A DNA stretch of 64,000 bases from Geomonas limicola (lineage in GTDB: Bacteria > Desulfobacterota > Desulfuromonadia > Geobacterales > Geobacteraceae): positions 287-64,286 of the forward strand of contig NZ_BLXZ01000009.1 in the NCBI RefSeq assembly GCF_014193675.1. Direction: 5' to 3'. Shown piece after piece: positions 58,844 through 64,000 of this stretch. Both the position numbers and the translations under genes were made by a program. The stretch's first letter is position 1. The number at the start of each line of letters is the position of its first letter. The notes under the pieces were generated by a model. That model searched no databases. It was not told where the DNA came from and saw only the letters and a program-made list of their open reading frames with translations.

Positions 58844-59995
58844 CTATTCCTGCTCCTCTGCGGCAACCTCGACAACCGGGGCCTCCGCGACAGCCTCGGC
58901 CTCGGCAGCCTCGATTTCGGTCCCGTCATAGGAGGCGAACTGCAGAAGTTCCGCCTCGGCCATACGGGTTTCACTCTTGATGTCGATCTTCCAGCCGGTC
59001 AGTTTGGCGGCAAGACGTACGTTCTGGCCGCGCTTGCCGATGGCAAGCGAGAGCTGGTCGTCGGCCACGATAACTTCCATGGCGTACTCTTCTTCGTCGA
59101 CGTAGACCTTGGAGACCACGGCCGGAGCCAGCGCGTTGCAGGCAAAACGGGCGATGTCGTCGCTCCAGGGGATGATGTCGATCTTCTCGCCCCTGAGCTC
59201 AGAGACCACGTTCTGCACGCGGCTGCCGCGCATACCGACGCAGGCGCCCACCGGATCGACGTCGGAGTCGTGCGAGTAGACGGCGATCTTGGCGCGCCCG
59301 CCCGGCTCGCGTACCACGCCCTTGATTTCGACGATCCCCTCGGCGATCTCCGGCACCTCGGCTTCAAAGAGCTTGGCGAGCATCTGGGGATGGGTGCGCG
59401 ACAGCATGATCTGCGGCCCCTTGGTGGTCATGCGGATCTCGGTGATGACAGCCTTGACGCGGTCGCCCTGACGGTAAACCTCGCGCGGGGCCTGCTCCTT
59501 GTGCGGCAAGAGCGCCTCGGCGCGCCCCAGGTCCACGATGAGGTCGCCCTTCTCGAAGCGGCGCACCACGCCGTTCACGATCTCGTTCATGCGCTCCTGG
59601 AACTCGTTGTAGATGGTCTCGCGCTCGGCCTCGCGTACGCGCTGGATGATGACCTGCTTCGCGGTCTGGGCGGCGATGCGGGAAAAGCCGCTGGCGTCCA
59701 TCTTCATGCCGATGGAGTCGCCCACCTCGACTTCCGGATCCTCCTCGCGCGCCTCGGCCAGCTCGATCTCGCGATAGGAATCCTCCACTTCGTCCACGAC
59801 GGTAACGAACTCAAACAGCTCCACTTCACCGATCTCCGGATTGTAGTGAGCTTCCAGATCGCGGGTATTGCGGAACTTCTTGTTGGCAGCGGTCAGAACG
59901 GCCTGTTCCAGCGCCTCCACGACGATGTTCTTGTCGATACCCTTCTCTTTGACGATCTGGTCAATGGTATGCTTGAGGTTAAAGCTCGTTTCCAC
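58844..59995 (-). CDS. nusA: Transcription termination/antitermination factor NusA
   Basis: 383 residues from a GTG at 59995 with AAGGAG eight bases upstream. N-terminal RNA-polymerase-binding domain (1-125), S1 domain near 135-200 (GVVRRFEKGDLIVDLGRAEA, QGDRVKAVITEI), two KH domains (VGACVGMRGSRVQNVVSELR; SLAIGKRGQNVRLAAKLTGW), then an acidic tail. It lacks the acidic repeats seen in the E. coli protein (about 495 residues). Controls pausing and Rho-independent termination. Second gene of the rimP-nusA-infB block. Confidence 0.97.
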   Translation of the reverse strand: METSFNLKHTIDQIVKEKGIDKNIVVEALEQAVLTAANKKFRNTRDLEAHYNPEIGEVELFEFVTVVDEVEDSYREIELAEAREEDPEVEVGDSIGMKMDASGFSRIAAQTAKQVIIQRVREAERETIYNEFQERMNEIVNGVVRRFEKGDLIVDLGRAEALLPHKEQAPREVYRQGDRVKAVITEIRMTTKGPQIMLSRTHPQMLAKLFEAEVPEIAEGIVEIKGVVREPGGRAKIAVYSHDSDVDPVGACVGMRGSRVQNVVSELRGEKIDIIPWSDDIARFACNALAPAVVSKVYVDEEEYAMEVIVADDQLSLAIGKRGQNVRLAAKLTGWKIDIKSETRMAEAELLQFASYDGTEIEAAEAEAVAEAPVVEVAAEEQE

Positions 59996-60040
59996 GTCAC
60001 TGTCTCCTTCGACTTTCTGATATTGTCAGGTGTAAAAAGA

Positions 60041-60520
60041 TTAAAATTCAAACTCGAGGTTGGCCTTGGCCACCTTTTCCAGCGGGATCGCTGCGTGCTG
60101 CCCTTCTTTGAGATCCACGCCGATGACCCCGTTCTCGATCCCCGTCAGAGTGCCGAGAAAGGTCTTGCGCTTGTTCCCCTGGTCGTCGGCCCACATGTCG
60201 TAGGTGCGCACCTTGATGAGCTTGCCGGTGTAGCGCTGGAAGTCTGCCACCTTTTTCAGGGGCCGGCAGATGCCGGGGGAGGAGACCTCGAGGTTGTAGT
60301 GGCCGGGGATGACATCCTCGACGTCGAGCAGATCGGAGAGCTCGCGACTTACCGCCGCACAGTCATCCAGGGTGATGCCGCCTTCCTTGTCCAGGAAAAC
60401 CCGGACCACCATATCCCGCCCTTCCCGCTTGTACTCCAGATCAACCAGCTCCATACCGAGCGGAGCCGCGATCTGTTCGATCACCTCGGTGAGCCGTTCT
60501 GCAACATCAACTTTTGCCAT
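60041..60520 (-). CDS. rimP: Ribosome maturation factor RimP
   Basis: 159 residues from ATG 60520. N-terminal domain with GMELVDLEYKREGRDMVVRV and FLDKEGGITLDDC; middle YNLEVSSPGICRPLKKVADF; C-terminal SH3-like fold TLTGIENGVIGVDLKEG. It is required for 30S subunit maturation. First gene of the nusA block, directly downstream of a terminator-like hairpin. Confidence 0.96.
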   Translation of the reverse strand: MAKVDVAERLTEVIEQIAAPLGMELVDLEYKREGRDMVVRVFLDKEGGITLDDCAAVSRELSDLLDVEDVIPGHYNLEVSSPGICRPLKKVADFQRYTGKLIKVRTYDMWADDQGNKRKTFLGTLTGIENGVIGVDLKEGQHAAIPLEKVAKANLEFEF

Positions 60521-60538
60521 AACTTTCGATTTCCCAAT

Positions 60539-60568
60539 AAAAAAAGTGAGCCGGAAGAGCTCACTTTT
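60539..60568 (-). terminator. Terminator-like hairpin in the rimP leader
   Basis: On the minus strand AAAAGTGAGC pairs with GCTCACTTTT around TCTTCCG, with a TTTTTTT run ending 18 bases before the rimP ATG. It has all features of a Rho-independent terminator placed inside the operon leader, so it may act as an attenuator. Confidence 0.75.
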
Positions 60569-61003
60569 GAGTGAACATTAACATGTGACCCTTTATTTAC
60601 CACGTACTGATCCTTTATGCAAGGGAATTTTTTAGGGATTCTTCCCGTTTTTCAGAGACCTGCGGCACAGGATTGGGGCACCGTCATCTGCTATCTTACC
60701 TTTTTTGACGGGGACAGAGCAGCGACTTTTTCGGCACCTTGCAGTATCACTTTTTCAGCCTGAAAAACGACGCTGCATTGAGTATTTCCAATTGGCCACG
60801 CAGCGAACACAAAGCTTTTACCGCAGGGGATACGGAGACACCCAGAGGAAAACCTTAAAGCATAAGAGGCAAGCGCAGAGGAACACAGGGGGAAAGCGAG
60901 AACTGCACCGAGGAAAACCTGAAGTCTCCGGGTATAGCTCTCGTTTATTTCCGATTTTCCTCTGTGCGCCTCCGTGGTTCAGGCTTTTAAACCTGTAGCC
61001 CAC
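60569..61003. other. Intergenic region with dispersed TCCGTGG/CACGGAG-type repeats
   Basis: No gene is supported. Arms such as ACCGCAGGGGATACGGAG (60820-60837) and CCTCTGTGCGCCTCCGTGG (60959-60977) are remnants of intergenic repeats in inverted orientation. The segment nearest rimP (60582-60640) could contain its promoter on the minus strand; TTGCAT with TAAATA at 17-base spacing is a weak candidate. Confidence 0.5.
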
Positions 61004-61750
61004 TCACCTGCTTTCGAGATTGTCCGGTGCGTAATAAGCGTAGTGGGTATCGGTGTATTTTTTGTAACCGGGATACCAGGCTCTCGCGATGATATTCAAC
61101 AGAGGGTCGGTCATCCCGTTCAAAAAAGCGTAGTTCCGGTTGTCTTCAAGGTGGTGGTGGGCGTGGTGGCGCTTGGGGAGGATGATCTTGAGCCTGCCCA
61201 GCAAGAGGGTTAGCGGAGCTGTCGAACTGTGCGCGAGGTAGTGAGAGACCTCGGCCAGCGAGGAAAGGATGCCGACGTAAACGAGGATGTGGGCGGCCAG
61301 CGGGGCCAGTTGCCCCACCTCAAAAAGCAGCAGGACAAACGACAGGTACCCCACGAGCCAGACCTTGGAGCCGGTTTCGTTAAAATAGACCACCGGCAGC
61401 GGCCGCTTTTTGTACTGGATGATCTTGTGGTGCAGGTGGAAATTCGCAACGAAGGGACCGAAGACCGAGTCGTAGCTGTCATTGTTGTCCATCATCATGT
61501 GCACCAGGCCGTTTAAAAAGTCGGTGAGCACGAAGGAAACCGCTACTGCGACAGCCAGACCGACCGGACCGATACGCACCGGCCAGACGAGCACAAGCAG
61601 GTAAGTCTGTAACGCAACATTTACGGATGAGACAGCAACATTGAAAACCTGGTAGCGCGCCAGCGACTGGTAGCGCTTCATGGCATCATTGAACTGGATC
61701 TGCTTTTCCGACAACTCCTGGTTCAGAGTTTCCACGCCGCCGTTCTCCAT
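61004..61750 (-). CDS. CarF/TMEM189-like lipid desaturase domain protein
   Basis: 248 residues from ATG 61750. Four hydrophobic segments (about 35-57, 62-80, 130-149, 152-170). Histidine motifs match the lipid-desaturase (Kua) family: His84 in DFLNGLVHMMMDNN, His105/107/108 in VANFHLHH, His170/174 in AEVSHYLAH and His195/196/198-200 in PKRHHAHHHLEDNRNYAFLN. Family members include plasmanylethanolamine desaturase CarF and animal TMEM189, which introduce the vinyl-ether bond of plasmalogens. Identity is by motif; the substrate here is not known. It stands alone between rimP and thrC. Confidence 0.8.
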   Translation of the reverse strand: MENGGVETLNQELSEKQIQFNDAMKRYQSLARYQVFNVAVSSVNVALQTYLLVLVWPVRIGPVGLAVAVAVSFVLTDFLNGLVHMMMDNNDSYDSVFGPFVANFHLHHKIIQYKKRPLPVVYFNETGSKVWLVGYLSFVLLLFEVGQLAPLAAHILVYVGILSSLAEVSHYLAHSSTAPLTLLLGRLKIILPKRHHAHHHLEDNRNYAFLNGMTDPLLNIIARAWYPGYKKYTDTHYAYYAPDNLESR

Positions 61751-61929
61751 CCAGTCACCAGTTCAAGAGCTAGCGAGGGGCTTTATTGCATCTATCTACA
61801 GTGAATCTATTACAACGGCAGGGTGCTTTGTGTCAATGCAAGGCTCGGCAAAGCGCCTGATCGGGAAATGCCAGCGGCCTTTAACGCAAAACGCCCGCAG
61901 CCGGCGGGACTCTTCCGGCCAGCTATCTC

Positions 61930-61958
61930 TTCACTTTTAACGTTTTAACTGTTATATA
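61930..61958 (+). promoter_or_regulatory. Promoter of threonine synthase gene
   Basis: TTCACT (61930-61935), 17 bases, TATATA (61953-61958), 51 bases before the ATG. Confidence 0.5.
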
Positions 61959-62008
61959 TGGACGCTGTGCCGAACGGCCGACTACCTTCAAAGGAAAGAG
62001 AAACGACC

Positions 62009-63388
62009 ATGAAATACCTCAGCACCAGGGGAAGTATCGCACCGATCGGCTTCAAAGACGCTGTCATGATGGGACTTGCCACCGATGGCGGCCTGATCCT
62101 GCCCGAGAGCATTCCGCAGCTGGATCGCGCTACCGTCACTGCCTGGTCGAAGCTCCCCTATCCGGAACTCGCCTTCAACATCATCTCCCTGTTCGCAACC
62201 GACATCCCGCAACACGACCTCAAAGAGCTGATCGACCGCTCGTACGCCTCGTTCAACCACGCCGAGACTACGCCGGTGGTTAAGAAAAACGGCGTCTACA
62301 TCCTCGAGCTCTTCCACGGGCCGACGCTGGCCTTCAAGGACGTGGCGCTGCAGCTGCTGGGTAACCTGTTCGAGTACCTTTTGAAAGAGCGCGGCCAGAA
62401 GATGAACATCCTGGGTGCTACCTCGGGCGATACCGGGAGCGCGGCCATCGCCGGAGTGCGCGGCAAGAAGAACATCAACATCTTCATCCTGCACCCGCAC
62501 CTGAAGACCTCGCCCATCCAGGCGCGCCAGATGACCACGGTGCTCGACGCGAACGTGCACAACATTGCCGTAAAGGGGACCTTCGACGACTGCCAGGACA
62601 TCGTGAAGACCCTGTTCAACGACCTCCCCTTCAAGGAGAAGTACGCGCTGGGTGCGGTGAACTCCATCAACTGGGCCCGCGTGCTCGCCCAGGTGGTCTA
62701 CTATTTCTACGCCTGGGGCCGGCTCCCCGAGCAGGAAGAGGCTGTGTTCTCGGTACCCACCGGCAACTTCGGCGACATCTTCGCCGGCTACCTTGCCAAG
62801 CGCATGGGGCTGCCGGTCAAGAAGCTGCTGCTCGCCACCAACGAGAACAACATCCTGAGCCGCTTCGTAGCCAGCGGCGACTATTCGCTGGGCCAGGTCG
62901 TGCAGACGGTCTCCCCGTCGATGGACATCCAACTCGCCTCGAACCTGGAGCGCTACCTCTACTACCTTTTCAACGAGAACCCGGCGCGGGTGCGCGAGGC
63001 GTTCGCCGAACTGCGCCAGACCGGCCGTATCGTGTTCAGCACCGAGGAAGTACAACAGGTGCAGAGCGAATTCCTCACCTGCTCGGTGGGTGAGGCGGAG
63101 ACCCTGAAAACCATCGCCGATTTCTACCGGGAGACCGGTTACACCCTCGACCCGCACACCGCGGTCGGCGTCCACGGCGCACTCACGTGCGTCACCGACG
63201 GCTCGAGTTCGATCTGCCTGGCGACCGCGCATCCGGCCAAATTCGGCGAAGCTGTCGAGAAGGCAATCGGCGCCCCTACCCCGCTCCCCCCCCAGTTGGC
63301 CGCCCTGGAGGGGCTGGAAACCCGCTGCGAGGTGATGGAGCCGGACAAGGATCAGGTGAAGGCGTTCCTCGAAGCAAAAGCCAGCTAG
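62009..63388 (+). CDS. thrC: Threonine synthase
   Basis: 459 residues from ATG 62009; the longer frame adds 17 codons without family sequence. N-terminal MKYLSTRGSIAPIGFKDAVM, FHGPTLAFKDVALQLLGNLF with PLP-binding Lys110, and ATSGDTGSAAIAGVRGKKNI, then VPTGNFGDIFAGYLAKRMGL and THG-like NENNILSRFVASGDYSLGQV. PLP-dependent conversion of O-phosphohomoserine to threonine. Belongs to the long (type 1) class. Followed by copy 4 of the dispersed repeat. Confidence 0.96.
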   Translation: MKYLSTRGSIAPIGFKDAVMMGLATDGGLILPESIPQLDRATVTAWSKLPYPELAFNIISLFATDIPQHDLKELIDRSYASFNHAETTPVVKKNGVYILELFHGPTLAFKDVALQLLGNLFEYLLKERGQKMNILGATSGDTGSAAIAGVRGKKNINIFILHPHLKTSPIQARQMTTVLDANVHNIAVKGTFDDCQDIVKTLFNDLPFKEKYALGAVNSINWARVLAQVVYYFYAWGRLPEQEEAVFSVPTGNFGDIFAGYLAKRMGLPVKKLLLATNENNILSRFVASGDYSLGQVVQTVSPSMDIQLASNLERYLYYLFNENPARVREAFAELRQTGRIVFSTEEVQQVQSEFLTCSVGEAETLKTIADFYRETGYTLDPHTAVGVHGALTCVTDGSSSICLATAHPAKFGEAVEKAIGAPTPLPPQLAALEGLETRCEVMEPDKDQVKAFLEAKAS

Positions 63389-63460
63389 TTCATGCCCCGC
63401 TGTTCCCGTCGGGAAAGACTCTTGTCTCCTGCTGGACAACAACCTAAACCGCTTATGTAA

Positions 63461-63576
63461 AAGTCCCCCCTCCCTTGACGGGAGGGGGATAGGGGGTGGG
63501 TGAAATTGCCAACTGCTGCAGGGTCGGCACCTTCCCCCTCGCCCTGTCCCTCTCCCGCAAGGGGAGAGGGGACTTT
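63461..63576. repeat. Dispersed two-hairpin intergenic repeat, copy 4 (most complete)
   Basis: The ends are near-inverted: AAGTCCCC on the left and GGGGACTT on the right. Left hairpin CCCTCCCTTGACGGGAGGG, right hairpin CCTCTCCCGCAAGGGGAGAGG. Core contains TGGGTGAAATTGCCAACTGC. It lies between thrC and the next gene. Confidence 0.88.
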
Positions 63577-63642
63577 GCTTTCCACGCCCCAACCGATTCC
63601 GGTGGACCTCAGTCTTAACTTACTGCTGCAAGGAACCCCCTT

Positions 63643-64000
63643 ATGTCACCCGCCCCCCTCACCATAGATTGGAACCAGATCGACACCGTCCTGCTCGACA
63701 TGGACGGGACGCTCCTGGACCGGCATTTCGACGATCACTTCTGGCTCGAGCACGTACCGCTGCGCTGGGCCCAAAAGCACGGCGGCAGTATCGAACTGGC
63801 CAAGGAGCGCCTGTACCGGATGTTCCGCTCCCAGGAGAACACGCTCAACTGGACCGACCTCGACTACTGGTCGGCGCAACTCGGCCTGGACATCCCGGTT
63901 TTAAAGGAAGAGGTGCGCCACCTGATCGCGGTGCACCCCTTCGTCGTCGAGTTCCTGCTCTTCTTGCGTCAGCACGGCAAGGCGCTCTACCTGGTCACCA
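63643..64000 (+). CDS. HAD-superfamily nucleotidase, YrfG-like (partial, runs off right edge)
   Basis: The frame runs from ATG 63643 for 119 codons to the edge of the window. The N-terminal motif VLLDMDGTLLDRHFDDHFWL contains the HAD nucleophile Asp-x-Asp. The segment ENTLNWTDLDYWSAQLGLDI matches the E. coli GMP/IMP nucleotidase YrfG closely. It should dephosphorylate purine nucleotides; the remaining catalytic motifs lie beyond the window. Confidence 0.85.
   Translation, partial: MSPAPLTIDWNQIDTVLLDMDGTLLDRHFDDHFWLEHVPLRWAQKHGGSIELAKERLYRMFRSQENTLNWTDLDYWSAQLGLDIPVLKEEVRHLIAVHPFVVEFLLFLRQHGKALYLVT

Noticed and set aside
60705..60998. 97-codon plus-strand frame between the desaturase gene and rimP
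   Set aside because: It is composed of dispersed repeat arms and lacks a ribosome site.

Overview
This window looks like a chromosomal segment of a GC-rich bacterium of the Geobacter/Geomonas group (Desulfuromonadota). The evidence is the mix of gene families: an anaerobic-style beta-oxidation cluster with its own electron transfer flavoprotein, a c-type cytochrome with two CxxCH motifs, a MaeB-type malic enzyme, endonuclease Q, and the rimP-nusA-ylxR-infB-rbfA-nrnA-truB-rpsO-pnp order. This assignment is inference from gene content. No rRNA, tRNA, CRISPR array, prophage or transposase was recognised.

Layout. 1-8874 (minus) is the 5' part of a giant repetitive surface-type protein (2,958 codons in the window, open at the left edge) built from at least three classes of tandem repeat. 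9.6-10.6 kb holds a small DUF1294 membrane protein and an L,D-transpeptidase-like protein. 10.7-18.3 kb (minus) is a beta-oxidation run, transcribed thiolase, 3-hydroxyacyl-CoA dehydrogenase, enoyl-CoA hydratase, acyl-CoA dehydrogenase, etfB, etfA, second acyl-CoA dehydrogenase. 18.5-27.1 kb carries a diguanylate cyclase response regulator, small proteins, a RluA-type pseudouridine synthase, a nitroreductase/M24 peptidase pair divergent from a MerR regulator, endonuclease Q and the dihaem cytochrome. 27.3-38.3 kb holds a MarR regulator divergent from pal, a ClC channel, a Na+/H+ antiporter, a DsbC-like protein, a ROK kinase/HIT protein pair divergent from malic enzyme, and a TonB-like protein. 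38.3-44.0 kb (minus) is a TPR protein and a MoxR/DUF58/transglutaminase trio. 44.2-45.3 kb is queD-queE. 45.4-46.2 kb is a striking non-coding tandem array of 81-bp units. 46.2-60.5 kb (minus) is a housekeeping block running from rimP down to dut, an M29 peptidase and a YrdC/Sua5 protein. The right end holds a CarF/TMEM189-like lipid desaturase, threonine synthase and the start of a YrfG-like nucleotidase.

How genes work together. The beta-oxidation set converts acyl-CoA to acetyl-CoA and passes electrons from two acyl-CoA dehydrogenases to EtfAB; a sigma70-like promoter precedes the thiolase gene. The rimP-to-pnp block couples ribosome maturation, transcription elongation, translation initiation and RNA turnover, with a terminator-like hairpin in its leader. 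The giant adhesin-like protein and the diguanylate cyclase are compatible with surface attachment under c-di-GMP control, but nothing in the sequence links them directly.

The least explained structures are the 81-bp array upstream of queD (built from about 20-bp sub-units), a family of about 100-bp two-hairpin intergenic repeats present four times (once inside the infB-rbfA operon gap), several perfect palindromes between divergent promoters, and the giant repeat protein. All functions are read from sequence motifs; no searches or foldings were run.
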